Shown piece by piece: positions 16,486 to 25,870 of a stretch of DNA of 64,000 nt; position 1 is the stretch's first letter; each line of letters starts with the position of its first letter. The stretch is from positions 164,063 through 228,062 of the forward strand of contig NZ_JACFTB010000008.1 in the NCBI RefSeq assembly GCF_014281965.1, written 5' to 3'. The translations under genes were made by a program, and so were the position numbers. The stretch is from Rhodococcus sp. BP22 (GTDB lineage: Bacteria; Actinomycetota; Actinomycetes; Mycobacteriales; Mycobacteriaceae). The notes below the pieces were generated by a model, which was not told where the DNA came from, made no database searches, and worked only from the letters and a program-made list of their open reading frames with translations.

Positions 16486-17623
16486 GGCCGATCTCCTCCT
16501 CTAGCCAGCGCGCGGCCACATCTGCCGTACCGCCGCGGATCTCGGATACTTTGGCCCGCTCGGACCACAGATGCAGGTCCGTCTCTCGGACGTACCCCAT
16601 TCCGCCGTGGACCTGGTGTGCGTTGAGCGTTGCCCACTTGTAGGCCTCGCTGGCGTGCATTTTGGCAATCGCCACGTTGCGGCCTGCCTGCTCGCCGCGT
16701 GCGAGCCACCAGACTGCCGAATCTGCGGACAGTCGCGACGCCTCGAGTGCGATGTGAATGTCGGCGACGATGTGCTGGACCGCCTGGAAGATGCCGATCG
16801 GGCGTCCGAACTGCTCGCGGGTACGCACGTAATCCACGGTCCGCTCCAGCACGGCAGCGCCGCCGCCGGACATTTCCACGCACTGCAAAGCGGTGACTAC
16901 GTCTGCCACCCACCGCACCTCGTTGAGCGCCAGCCCGGCATCGCCGGCAAGTACCCGCTCGTCCGGAACGAAAAGCCCGTCGAGCTCGACGCGGTACTGG
17001 TGCTCACCTGCAATGGTCGGCTGCCACGTACTCGTCCATCCCTGCCCACCGGGCTCGACGAGCAAGCCGAGCACTCGGTTCGGCTCCGCGAACACGGTCG
17101 CGGTGGCCGTCACGAGCAGGAGTTCGGCCAACTCTGCGTTCTCCACGAACGGCAGGAGGCCGCTGAGCGTCCAGCCTCCGTCTGCGCGCGTCGCCGTCAG
17201 GGTGGGACTCACATTGTGTGCGTCGGCGGCATCCCAGAGCGCAACCCCGGCCCGCAGTTCGCCCGCCGCAAGACGCGGAAGGTACTGCTCGCGCATCTCC
17301 TGGCCGGCCAGTCGGTCCAGCGCGATGCCGAACGCCAGCGTGCTGTAGACGATGGACGGGCACAGTGCCCGCCCGGCCTCGGAGTAGAAGATGCCGAGCT
17401 CGTTGAGCGTTGCACCTGCCCCGCCGAGCTCTTCTTCGAGCGCCAAACCGAACACGCCCATCTCGGTCAGTGCGCGCCAGAGCGAGTCCGGGAACGCCGT
17501 CCCGGCCGATTCGGAACCGGCAGCTTTCCACTTACGAACCAGCTCGGGCGTGCACTCCTTGACGAACAGCGAACGGAGAACCGATCGCAGCTCCGACTGC
17601 TCCTCCGTGGGAACGAGTCTCAT
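16475..17623 (-). CDS. Acyl-CoA dehydrogenase, subunit 1
   Basis: A 382-residue FAD acyl-CoA dehydrogenase with FGLALEEELGGAG, REQFGRPIGIFQAVQH and the C-terminal VHGGMGYVRETDLHLW. The usual C-terminal Glu motif (IYEGT) reads EIRGGT, so that base is missing. Small acyl-CoA dehydrogenases encoded in tandem in actinobacteria often form alpha2beta2 tetramers with shared active sites, as in the steroid enzymes ChsE1/ChsE2. The neighbour at 17661 is the likely partner. ATG 17623 has an AGGAG site. Confidence 0.9.
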   Translation of the reverse strand: MRLVPTEEQSELRSVLRSLFVKECTPELVRKWKAAGSESAGTAFPDSLWRALTEMGVFGLALEEELGGAGATLNELGIFYSEAGRALCPSIVYSTLAFGIALDRLAGQEMREQYLPRLAAGELRAGVALWDAADAHNVSPTLTATRADGGWTLSGLLPFVENAELAELLLVTATATVFAEPNRVLGLLVEPGGQGWTSTWQPTIAGEHQYRVELDGLFVPDERVLAGDAGLALNEVRWVADVVTALQCVEMSGGGAAVLERTVDYVRTREQFGRPIGIFQAVQHIVADIHIALEASRLSADSAVWWLARGEQAGRNVAIAKMHASEAYKWATLNAHQVHGGMGYVRETDLHLWSERAKVSEIRGGTADVAARWLEEEIGLVH

Positions 17624-17660
17624 GACTTTCTCCTCTTGATCTTGTCTACGCAGCTCATGG

Positions 17661-18839
17661 TCATCGTCCGCCGCGCGGCAAGCCGTGCCCACGCTGGGCG
17701 ATGACGTCTCTGAGCACTTCGTTGGCGCCTGCACCGAACCGCAACAGCGGTGCGGCGCGGTAGAGCCGTTCGAACTTTCCGTCGAGCGGAGCACCCTCGG
17801 TACCGATCGAGAGAACACCCGCCATGCCGAGCACCTGGGTACCGACGTCGGCGATGCGCTGGCGCAGCTCACTCGAGTAGATCTTCTCGGCGCTGACCAG
17901 TACCGACGGAATGATGCCGTCCTCGAGCAGTGACGAGGCTTCGAAGCCCATCAGCCGGGCCGCCTCCACCTCCGCGTCGAGCTGTGCGATCTTGCGACGT
18001 AGCGCCGGGTCATCGATCGGGCGAAGGCCGTCCGCGCGCTCGTCCTTGGCCAGGCCGATGAGCTCGTCCACCGAGCGACGCAGGTCGCCGACGTTGGTCA
18101 GGGCACCGCGTTCGAGGTCCAGCGCGCCGATGATGTAGCGCCAGCCCTGGTTGACCTCACCGATCAGGTTGGTCACCGGCACCCGGACGTTGTCGAAGAA
18201 CGTCTCGTTGGTGCGGTAATCCGACCACGCCATGATCGGACGGATGGTGATGCCGGGTGCGTCGATGGGCACGATGATCACCGAGATGCCCTTGTGCTTG
18301 GGCACGTCCTTGTCGGTGCGCACGCACAGCCACTCGTGGGTGACGCGCTGCGCCATGCTGTTCCAGATCTTGGATCCGTTGATCACCCACTCGTCACCGT
18401 CGAGCACCGCGGTAGTCCGCAGGCTGGCGAGGTCGGTACCGGCGTCGGGCTCGGAATAACCGACCGCACAGGTCATCTCACCGCGCGCGATCGGCGGCAA
18501 GAACTCTTCCCGGTTGCGAGCGGTGCCATTTCGCATGATCATCGGTGCTACCGAGGTGACGGTCAGGTCCGGCCCGGGTACACCCCAGTACTCGAACTCA
18601 CTGACCAGAAGGTGCTGGTACACCGCGCCGAGCCCGAGCCCGCCGAACTCCTTGGGCCAGTTCAGCCCGAACCAGCCCTTGTCGCCGATCTTCTTACGGA
18701 ACGCAGTGACCTCGCCACCGAGGAATTCGATGTCGTGCTCTGCCATTTCGGCGCGCAGTGCCGGGGTGACATTCTCGCCGAGGAACGCGCGTACCTCCTC
18801 GAGCCAGCGCTTCTGGTCTACGTCTAACTGGAAATCCAT
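17661..18839 (-). CDS. Acyl-CoA dehydrogenase, subunit 2
   Basis: A 392-residue acyl-CoA dehydrogenase. It has GWFGLNWPKEFGGLG, the flavin/substrate segment CAVGYSEPDAGTDLASL and INGSKIWNS. The C-terminal Glu motif position reads RFGAGANEV instead of IYEGTNE. A Glu in DLERGAL could act as the alternative helix-G base known from isovaleryl- and long-chain-type enzymes. Encoded 37 bp before subunit 1, it probably completes a heteromeric enzyme that forms the 2-enoyl-CoA. Confidence 0.9.
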   Translation of the reverse strand: MDFQLDVDQKRWLEEVRAFLGENVTPALRAEMAEHDIEFLGGEVTAFRKKIGDKGWFGLNWPKEFGGLGLGAVYQHLLVSEFEYWGVPGPDLTVTSVAPMIMRNGTARNREEFLPPIARGEMTCAVGYSEPDAGTDLASLRTTAVLDGDEWVINGSKIWNSMAQRVTHEWLCVRTDKDVPKHKGISVIIVPIDAPGITIRPIMAWSDYRTNETFFDNVRVPVTNLIGEVNQGWRYIIGALDLERGALTNVGDLRRSVDELIGLAKDERADGLRPIDDPALRRKIAQLDAEVEAARLMGFEASSLLEDGIIPSVLVSAEKIYSSELRQRIADVGTQVLGMAGVLSIGTEGAPLDGKFERLYRAAPLLRFGAGANEVLRDVIAQRGHGLPRGGR

Positions 18840-18879
18840 GCCTCACAGCTTTCGATAGGGTGAAAATCAAAATAAGAAA

Positions 18880-19695
18880 TCAACTGGTTTCGACGGTCCT
18901 GGCCAGTCGAGGGATCGGGACGGGGATCGCGTCGAGCAGTGTGCGGGTGTATTGCTCCTGCGGATTCGCGAAGACGTCCGCCACCACGCCCGACTCCACG
19001 ATTTTACCTGCAGCCATCACCAGTACCCGGTCTGCGATCACCTCGATCAGAGCAAGGTCGTGGCCGATGAACAGGTAGGCCAACCCCAGCTCGTCCTGCA
19101 GGTCGCGGAGCAGGTTGAGCACCTGCGCGCGCACCGAGACGTCCAATGCAGCCACCGGCTCGTCGCAGACGATCATCTTCGGGCTCAGCGTCAGCGCCCT
19201 GGCGATCGCGACACGCTGAAGTTGCCCGCCGGACAGCTCCGATGGGTAGCGGTCGAGGTAGCGAGAGCCGATGTGCACCTTGCTCAACAGCTCGCGCACC
19301 GCCTTCGCACGCGCGGCCCGATCGAGATCGGTGTGCACGACCAACGGCTCGGCGACAGCTTCCCCGATGGTCATCCGAGGGTTCAGGCAACTGTGGGGAT
19401 CCTGGAAGATCATCTGCATTCCACGTCGCATCTGACGCAGTGCTGCTGGTTTGGCAGCACGCACATCTTCACCGTCGAAGATGATCGTGCCGGTATCGGG
19501 CTCGATCAACCGCAGCACGATGCGCCCGACCGTCGACTTGCCCGCGCCGGATTCCCCGACGACGGCCAGACATTCGCCAGCCTCGAGCGTGAAACTGACG
19601 TCGCTGACCGAGGGGGCGCCCGGTTTCGGCCGACCCCACCAGTTTCGTCCCGAGTCGAAGGTCTTGGACACGTTCGATACTTCGAGAAGGCTCAT
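18880..19695 (-). CDS. Peptide/nickel-type ABC importer ATPase (DppF/OppF-like)
   Basis: A 271-residue ABC ATPase: Walker A GESGAGKST, signature LSGGQLQR, Walker B MIVCDEPVAALD, and the OppF-typical MIFQDPHSCLNPRMTI. ATG 19695 shares one base with the stop of the companion ATPase. It is one of two ATPases for the importer encoded between 18.9 and 24.2 kb. Placement in the catabolic operon, not beside peptidases, suggests that the cargo is the pathway substrate. Confidence 0.9.
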   Translation of the reverse strand: MSLLEVSNVSKTFDSGRNWWGRPKPGAPSVSDVSFTLEAGECLAVVGESGAGKSTVGRIVLRLIEPDTGTIIFDGEDVRAAKPAALRQMRRGMQMIFQDPHSCLNPRMTIGEAVAEPLVVHTDLDRAARAKAVRELLSKVHIGSRYLDRYPSELSGGQLQRVAIARALTLSPKMIVCDEPVAALDVSVRAQVLNLLRDLQDELGLAYLFIGHDLALIEVIADRVLVMAAGKIVESGVVADVFANPQEQYTRTLLDAIPVPIPRLARTVETS

Positions 19696-20750
19696 CAGAT
19701 CGTCACCCCGGCAAGTGTCAGTTCGGAGGCGCGCACGCAACGCGCATGGCTGGTGCCGTCCACCTGAGTCATCGACGGATGCACCGCATCGCACAGGCCC
19801 GGCTTCGCGTACTCACAGCGATCGAAGAACCGGCAGCCCGACGGCCAGTCCGCGGCGGCGGGAATGCCACCGGGAATGGCGGAGAGCCGACGCCGTGTGC
19901 CGGAGTTCGGCTGCGGGATGGAGGCAAGCAGGCCCGAGGTGTACGGGTGAGCCGGCCGGAAGAATACGTCGTCGATCGTGCCCTCTTCGGCGCTCTCGCC
20001 GGCGTACATGACGATTACCTTCTGGCACAGTTCGGCGACGACGGCGAGGTCGTGGCTGACGAACAGCATCGCGACACCCGTCTGCTCCTGCAGATCTCGA
20101 AGCAAGGACAGGATTGTCGCCTGCACCGTCACATCCAGTGCGGTGGTCGGCTCGTCGGCGATGAGCATTCGAGGATTGCTGGCCATCACCATCGCGATCA
20201 TGACCCGCTGGCACATGCCGCCGCTGAACGCATGCGGATATTCTTTGACTCGGTCTGCGGCCCGGGGGATCTGAACCAATTCCAACATTTCGACGGCTTT
20301 CGCCATCGCGGCCTTGCGTCCCAGTCCGAGGTGTCGGCGGACCGATTCGGCGATCTGGTCACCCACGGTGAACGCCGGATTGAGGCTACGAATCGGCTGC
20401 TGGAAGATCATTCCCATTCCGCCGCCGCGAAGGTCCCGCCAGACGCGGTCAGGTGCCGCGGTCAGATCCTGGCCGTCGAACACCACCTTGGAGCCCGGTG
20501 CGAGCCTGCCACCGGTTCTGCCGGTCAACCCCATCAGTGCCAGCGAGGTCACGGTCTTACCCGAACCGGATTCACCGACCAATGCGACGGATTCACCGGC
20601 GGCGAGGTCGAAGGAGACCCCGTCCACTGCGGTCAGCCACTTTCCGCGACCCGCGGGGAATTGCACCGTGAGGTCCTGGACCTGCAGGAGCGGTGAGTCT
20701 TTCCGGGCGGAGCTTTCCATCGAGTTCTTGTCAAGCATCTTCGCTACCAC
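19695..20750 (-). CDS. Peptide/nickel-type ABC importer ATPase (DppD/OppD-like)
   Basis: A 351-residue ABC ATPase with Walker A GESGSGKT, signature FSGGMCQR, Walker B MLIADEPTTALD and the OppD C-terminal Cys-containing extension (CRFFDRCEYAKPGLCD) that can hold an iron-sulfur cluster. GTG 20750 was chosen for its GAGGAG site five bases upstream; ATG 20738 is an alternative. It overlaps the upstream permease gene. Confidence 0.9.
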   Translation of the reverse strand: MVAKMLDKNSMESSARKDSPLLQVQDLTVQFPAGRGKWLTAVDGVSFDLAAGESVALVGESGSGKTVTSLALMGLTGRTGGRLAPGSKVVFDGQDLTAAPDRVWRDLRGGGMGMIFQQPIRSLNPAFTVGDQIAESVRRHLGLGRKAAMAKAVEMLELVQIPRAADRVKEYPHAFSGGMCQRVMIAMVMASNPRMLIADEPTTALDVTVQATILSLLRDLQEQTGVAMLFVSHDLAVVAELCQKVIVMYAGESAEEGTIDDVFFRPAHPYTSGLLASIPQPNSGTRRRLSAIPGGIPAAADWPSGCRFFDRCEYAKPGLCDAVHPSMTQVDGTSHARCVRASELTLAGVTI

Positions 20751-21618
20751 TTCGGCTCCTCACCATCGCTCGTCGCACACCGTCACCGAGGTAGGTGAAA
20801 GCAAGTACTGCCAGGAAGATCATGACCCCGGGCGGCCACACGAGATACGGGGCGAGCTGCATATTCGATGCCGCGGTGCTGAGCATGGAACCCCAGCTCG
20901 CGGCCGGTGCCTTTGCGCCGAGACCCAAGAAGCTCAACGAGGCCTCGGCGGCAACGGCCGAACCGAGAGACACCGAAATCACCAGCACCACGGGCGGCAT
21001 CACATTCGGCAGAATGTGCCGCACGATCACGCGGATCGGCCGACATCCCAGTGCCACAGCGGATTCGATGTACGTCTCATGTCGCACGTCCATCGTGGAG
21101 GCCCTCGAGACACGGAAGAACCGCGGCGTCATGACCAATCCGACGGCAACCATCGCATTGGTGATTCCGGAGCCGAGTACCGCCACGATGGTGATTGCCA
21201 AAACCAATGCAGGTGCACTCATCAGCGCATCCATGATTCTGGTCAGCACGGTGTCGATCCAACCGCCGACGTAACCGGCGATCACACCCAACGGCAGCCC
21301 GAGGACCAATGCAAGGCCCACCGCCTGCAGTGCAGCAGTCAACGAAATTCGAGCGCCGAAGATCAACCGGCTCAACGCATCCCGACCGTAGTCATCGGTG
21401 CCCAGCCAGTGCTCGGCACTCGGCGGCGAGAGCCTGTCGAGCAGGTCTTGCGTGTACGGGTCGTACGGGGCGATCCATGGCGCGAAGATGGCCATCAATG
21501 CCAGGGCAACTACGAATACCAGAGCGATCAGGGCAGCTGGCCGTCGGCGCATCCCGCTGAGCACACCACCGGTTTTCCGCGGCGCGGTCTTCGACTCTTC
21601 GTCTGACTGCGTTGTCAT
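20731..21618 (-). CDS. Peptide/nickel-type ABC importer permease (DppC-like)
   Basis: A 295-residue permease. It opens with a basic N terminus and first helix (RRRPAALIALVFVVALALM). It has the DppC-typical HWLGTDDYGRDALSRLIFGAR and a C-terminal coupling segment with AAEASLSFLGLGAKAPAASW. About six helices. ATG 21618 overlaps the DppB-like stop (ATGA). Confidence 0.9.
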   Translation of the reverse strand: MTTQSDEESKTAPRKTGGVLSGMRRRPAALIALVFVVALALMAIFAPWIAPYDPYTQDLLDRLSPPSAEHWLGTDDYGRDALSRLIFGARISLTAALQAVGLALVLGLPLGVIAGYVGGWIDTVLTRIMDALMSAPALVLAITIVAVLGSGITNAMVAVGLVMTPRFFRVSRASTMDVRHETYIESAVALGCRPIRVIVRHILPNVMPPVVLVISVSLGSAVAAEASLSFLGLGAKAPAASWGSMLSTAASNMQLAPYLVWPPGVMIFLAVLAFTYLGDGVRRAMVRSRSGSEDA

Positions 21619-22556
21619 GAGCGAACTTTCGGATTGAAGTAGCCGTAGGAGATATCTACCAGAAGGTTCACCAGCACCACCACGATCGTGGTGAACAAGA
21701 CGAAGCCCAACAGCACCGGGATGTCGTGGTTCTGCACGCTGTCGACAGCGAGACTGCCCAGTCCGGGCATGCCGTAGATGATCTCGATGGTCACGGCACC
21801 GCCGAGCACCTCGGAGACTCGAAAGCCCAGAACGGTGACCACGGGGATGCATGCGTTCTTGAGTGCATGCTTGAACATCACGCTGGTCTTGGACAACCCG
21901 CGGGCCTCGGCGTTGAGAATGTAATCGCTCTCGAGCACCTTGCCGAGCGCGGACCGCAGCTGCAACGTCACTTCGGCGGCGGGCAGTAGCGCCAACGCTA
22001 TGCCCGGTAGCACCAGGTGTTGCAGCCACGGGACCACGCCCTCGGACAAGGGTACGTAGCCGAACGCGGGAAAGATCTGGTTGCTCACTGCGAACAGTGA
22101 AACCAGGACCAGCCCGAACCAGAACGCGGGGATTGCAATGGCGATGGATGCCACCACGTTGACCGCTCGATCGATAACCCCGCCCGGCCGGATGGCCGCC
22201 ACGATGCCGAGAAGCCCGCCGACCAGTATCGCGATGACCATCGCGAAGAGAACCAACGACATCGTGGTGGCCATCCGGCGGCTGATCAGCTCGGTGACCG
22301 ACTGGTTCGACAGGAACGACATGCCCAGATCGCCGTGAAGTACCCCGCCGACCCAGTCCACGTAGCGAACGAACACATTGTCGTCGAGTCGCAGATTCTC
22401 GCGAATCGCCGCCAACCGCTCGGGAGTGGGGTTCTCACCGGCGAGTACGACGGCGGGATCTCCCGGAGTGAGGTCGATCAGCACGAAAATCAGAAACGGC
22501 ACTATCAGCAGCAGCGGCACTGCGGCCAGCAGTCGCCGGCCTCCGTATCGCAACAT
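21615..22556 (-). CDS. Peptide/nickel-type ABC importer permease (DppB-like)
   Basis: A 313-residue permease with the DppB N terminus (LRYGGRRLLAAVPLLLIVPF), DLTPGDPAVVLAGENPTPE, and the coupling segment ILNAEARGLSKTSVMFKHAL. It forms the membrane heterodimer with the DppC-like protein. It follows the binding-protein gene by 45 bp, and the order binding protein, B, C, D, F is canonical for this transporter class. Confidence 0.9.
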   Translation of the reverse strand: MLRYGGRRLLAAVPLLLIVPFLIFVLIDLTPGDPAVVLAGENPTPERLAAIRENLRLDDNVFVRYVDWVGGVLHGDLGMSFLSNQSVTELISRRMATTMSLVLFAMVIAILVGGLLGIVAAIRPGGVIDRAVNVVASIAIAIPAFWFGLVLVSLFAVSNQIFPAFGYVPLSEGVVPWLQHLVLPGIALALLPAAEVTLQLRSALGKVLESDYILNAEARGLSKTSVMFKHALKNACIPVVTVLGFRVSEVLGGAVTIEIIYGMPGLGSLAVDSVQNHDIPVLLGFVLFTTIVVVLVNLLVDISYGYFNPKVRS

Positions 22557-22601
22557 GGCTTGCCTCTCGGGTCGAGATAATCGGACGGGGTGAGACGGGT
22601 G

Positions 22602-24167
22602 CTACTTGACCATTGCGACCGTGCGGATATCGAAGGTGCCGGTATTGGCCCAAGGCATGTTTTCCGCGTCGACGACCTTGTCGGAGTAGATGGTCGCGTT
22701 CGTCTGGTGGCAGATCGGAACGAACAGCGCCTCTTTCAACACCATCGCCCAGATTTCCTTGTACAGCACAGCGCGATCATCTTGTGCCAGTGTCGGATCC
22801 GCAGCCTGCTTTGCCTTCGCGGCAATCTCGGGGTTGCCGTTACCGAAGCCGTAGGCGCCGGTGACGTAGGTTTCCACCGTCTCCTCCGGGTCGATCTTCG
22901 GGCTGAAGCTGTTGGTGACCATTGCCTCGAAATCACCGGCGATGAATCGCGGCTCCGTCTGGGTGATCGGGGCCGGGTTCAGGGTCGCGTTGAATCCCAC
23001 CTGCGAGAGCTGCGACTGGATCACGTTGGCAGGCTTCTCGGTGTTCGTTCCTGCCGCGAAAGTAAGGGCAATCGTCGGCGATCCGCCGGCAAGCTTCTTG
23101 GCCTCGGCCTCGTCGTAGGTGTAGGGGTACTCGTAGGAGCCGTCCGCGGGCCAGCTGCTCTCTGGGTACATCTGCTGGTACGGGGTGCAGGTATCGGAGA
23201 ACAGCGCGCTGATGGCTGCCGGATCGATCGCCCGCGCCGCGGCCTGTCGAACGGCCGGGTCGGTCAAGTCACCCTGCGCGCGCATCATCAAGCCGAGGAC
23301 ATTTCGGAACTCGACTTCTTCGACACCCAAGGAACTCTGCTTGGCAAGGCTCTGCGCCTCCACGATCTCGTTCGCCGAGCTGACCCAGGTCAGATCCGTC
23401 GCACCGGTACGCACACCGTTGAGCCGCGTCGATGCGTCGGGCATTCCGACGATCTCGATACCCTTCAGACGGCCGGCCTTCTCGTCCCAATAGTCCTCGT
23501 CCGCGCGGGTCAGCGTCAGCGACTCCTGCGGAATGTAAGCGGAGACGACGTACGGGCCGGAACCCGACTTGCCGGGATCGTTCTGGATGTCGGTGCCGGC
23601 TTCGATCGTCTTGGGACTGATCATCATTCCCACATTGGTGCCGAACACACTCGGCAGTTCCACGCCGGAGCCGGGAGCGAGGTTGAGGCGCACCGTGGTG
23701 GGATCGACGACGTCGACCGTGGTGATGTCACTGAGCGATTTCACCACTGTGCTGCCGGGCAAGGTCTTGCCGCGCTGGATGTTCGCGGCCACAGCTGCGG
23801 CGTCGAACGGCGTGCCGTCGTTGAAGGTGACGTCGTCGCGCAGTGCGAGTTCCAAGTAGGAACCGTCCGGAGCGAATTCCCACGATGCGGCAAGGCCGGG
23901 TACCACGTTGTCGTCACCGTCGATCATCGTCAGACGATCGAAAATCGGCGTCATGTAGCTGACCCCGCTGTAACTGGTCTGCAGATACGGGTCGAGGTTT
24001 CGAGAAGGGGCCGCGGTGGTCACCCGCAGGACTGCGTCCCGGTCGATCTCGCCCGACGAGTTGGACGTACTGCCCCCGGTTGCCCCACCACCACATGCTG
24101 ACAACAACATAAGTGCGGCAGCGGATGCCCCCACAACCTTTGCCGTACCTTGCTTTCGAACCTTCAC
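22602..24167 (-). CDS. Family 5 substrate-binding lipoprotein of the ABC importer
   Basis: A 521-residue SBP_bac_5 lipoprotein. The signal peptide ends in LMLLSACGGG. The mature protein has family hallmarks such as YSGVSYMTPIFDRLTMID, LALRDDVTFNDGTPFDAAAV and the C-terminal VDAENMPWANTGTFDIR. GTG 24167 was chosen because GAGAGG lies seven bases upstream and the charged signal-peptide start follows. This fold binds peptides, nickel, opines and other organic ligands. Its place in the operon suggests that it captures the catabolic substrate. Confidence 0.9.
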   Translation of the reverse strand: MKVRKQGTAKVVGASAAALMLLSACGGGATGGSTSNSSGEIDRDAVLRVTTAAPSRNLDPYLQTSYSGVSYMTPIFDRLTMIDGDDNVVPGLAASWEFAPDGSYLELALRDDVTFNDGTPFDAAAVAANIQRGKTLPGSTVVKSLSDITTVDVVDPTTVRLNLAPGSGVELPSVFGTNVGMMISPKTIEAGTDIQNDPGKSGSGPYVVSAYIPQESLTLTRADEDYWDEKAGRLKGIEIVGMPDASTRLNGVRTGATDLTWVSSANEIVEAQSLAKQSSLGVEEVEFRNVLGLMMRAQGDLTDPAVRQAAARAIDPAAISALFSDTCTPYQQMYPESSWPADGSYEYPYTYDEAEAKKLAGGSPTIALTFAAGTNTEKPANVIQSQLSQVGFNATLNPAPITQTEPRFIAGDFEAMVTNSFSPKIDPEETVETYVTGAYGFGNGNPEIAAKAKQAADPTLAQDDRAVLYKEIWAMVLKEALFVPICHQTNATIYSDKVVDAENMPWANTGTFDIRTVAMVK

Positions 24168-24218
24168 GGAGTACCTCTCGTAGAAAACTTCACACTGGAT
24201 TTGGAGTTCGGACAACAT

Positions 24219-25118
24219 TTACCGAGTTACGAATTCACTGACGTTTCGAACGATGGCGTCCCAGCAGCGGTTGGCAGTGTCATCGGTGATGGCCGCACTG
24301 TGCGGTGTGATCACCACGCCCGGAGCGGTCCACAGCGGATGCCCGGACGGCAGGGGTTCCGGGTCGGTGACGTCGAGGATGGCGTGAAGCCGTTGATCCT
24401 CTAGCGCGGCGAGCAGTGCATCGGTGTCGACGAGCGGTCCTCGGCCCGCGTTGACCAGCACACTCCCGGGGCGCATTGCCGCCAGGAACGACGCGTCGAC
24501 CAAGTGGTGGGTGTCCGCTGTGAGCGGGAGCGCCAGAACGACGACATCCTGCTCGGGCAGCATCTCCCGCGCTTGCGCGAGATCGACGACGCCCTCTCGC
24601 GCGGTGCGAGCCGCCAACGTCACGTCGGCGCCGAAGGGCACAGTTCTCTGTTGGACGTTCAACCCGATGTCGCCGGCTCCGAGTACGAGTACTCGTTTAC
24701 CGGCAAGGGTGCCGGTGGGGTGCCGTTCCCACGTCTGCGCGCTCTGTTTCGCGCGGTAACCCACCAGGTCGCGATAGTGGTTGAGCAGTTGCGCCACAAC
24801 CCATTCCGCGACCGGGCCGCCATGTGCCCGATCCGCCCCGGAAATCACCACGCCTTCCGGGACGATGCCGGTCCAGGCGTCTCGTCCGGCGCTGAACAGC
24901 TGAACCATTCGTAGGTTCGGCAGTTCGGTGTGCATCTGCGCGGCGAACTCCGGTGCGACTCCGCGGCTCACGAGGACCTGGGCCCGGTCGGCCCCGGCCG
25001 GGCGCGGACTCGACAGGTCCCAGAGAATCGGTTCGATTCCGGGCAGGCTATCGAAAGCTTCGATCCCCCGCTGATCCGGCACCAGTACTACGACTGCGCT
25101 CGGGGGCGCAGTCGTCAC
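24219..25118 (-). CDS. D-isomer-specific 2-hydroxyacid dehydrogenase family protein
   Basis: A 299-residue NAD(P)-dependent dehydrogenase. The dinucleotide motif is GAGDIG (147-152), and the catalytic triad appears as Arg226 (VNAGRGPLVD), Glu254 (TDPEPLP) and His273 (TPHSA). It would interconvert a 2-hydroxy acid and a 2-oxo acid. It overlaps the aldolase-like gene upstream by 4 bp, so the two may act consecutively on a small hydroxy or keto acid released by the pathway. Confidence 0.9.
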   Translation of the reverse strand: MTTAPPSAVVVLVPDQRGIEAFDSLPGIEPILWDLSSPRPAGADRAQVLVSRGVAPEFAAQMHTELPNLRMVQLFSAGRDAWTGIVPEGVVISGADRAHGGPVAEWVVAQLLNHYRDLVGYRAKQSAQTWERHPTGTLAGKRVLVLGAGDIGLNVQQRTVPFGADVTLAARTAREGVVDLAQAREMLPEQDVVVLALPLTADTHHLVDASFLAAMRPGSVLVNAGRGPLVDTDALLAALEDQRLHAILDVTDPEPLPSGHPLWTAPGVVITPHSAAITDDTANRCWDAIVRNVSEFVTR

Positions 25119-25870
25119 TCCGACACCGAGGCAATCTTTCCAAGCAGCTCGGGCTCGGTGCGCAACGCCGCACGAACTGCTGCCTCCCAGAAGCCGTGGT
25201 AGCCGTTTCCGTCGCTACGAGCCTGGTTGTTGACCCACCAGTCGGGCAGCGAGGACTTCGCCGGTCCACCCGCGACGCGAGTCAGCCAAGCATTCTTGCA
25301 GCGAATCTCGAGGCTCACCGCGCGCAGGTAGATCGCGCGGGCGGTGCTGCCGAGAACGAAAACGCCGTGGCCACCGAGGAGTGCGACATCCGCATCACCG
25401 ACGCCCTGGATCGCAGCCGCGGCTGCGGTCATGTTGTCCACTCCGCCGTCGTACTCGTCGACGAGGACGAGCTCGCCTCCGCCCAGGCTCGAACTCTGGT
25501 CGTGCATCGGCGGAATCTCTTTGAGATCGGCCCAGACAGTCCCGTACTCCGAGTGATTGTGCAGCGCGAACGTGACGTCCGGGCGCGCCTTGTGCAGGGC
25601 GAGGTGCAGCGGGATTCCCAGCGGTACCGGCCAGTTGCCCTCGATCAGATTTCCGTCCATGTCGATACGGAGTACATCCTCGGGACCGAATTCTTCCCAG
25701 GTCAGCAGCCATGGGTTGCAGAGCAGCGTGCCGTCGCCGACCGCGTAGGTGATGTGTCCCGCGAGGTGGTCGCAGTAGCCTTCGGCCCACAGGGTGCGGG
25801 CAAGCATGACGATCTCTTCTGCCGGGGTGAGTTCGGGCATCAGACGGTCCGCGGTCGGGATGAATCCCAT
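25115..25870 (-). CDS. Class II aldolase/adducin-family protein
   Basis: A 251-residue AraD/FucA-fold protein. Putative metal ligands are His104 and His106 (LHNHSEYG) and His168 (GGHGVFVLG). The catalytic Glu of fuculose aldolase lies in an SSE-x-PLH context. Here the segment reads VPLGIPLHLALH (about 82-93), so the Glu is replaced by Gly and classical aldol chemistry is doubtful. It is the first gene of the 17.7-kb operon, about 180 bp from the divergent IclR gene. A decarboxylase or other lyase role is possible. Confidence 0.82.
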   Translation of the reverse strand: MGFIPTADRLMPELTPAEEIVMLARTLWAEGYCDHLAGHITYAVGDGTLLCNPWLLTWEEFGPEDVLRIDMDGNLIEGNWPVPLGIPLHLALHKARPDVTFALHNHSEYGTVWADLKEIPPMHDQSSSLGGGELVLVDEYDGGVDNMTAAAAAIQGVGDADVALLGGHGVFVLGSTARAIYLRAVSLEIRCKNAWLTRVAGGPAKSSLPDWWVNNQARSDGNGYHGFWEAAVRAALRTEPELLGKIASVSE

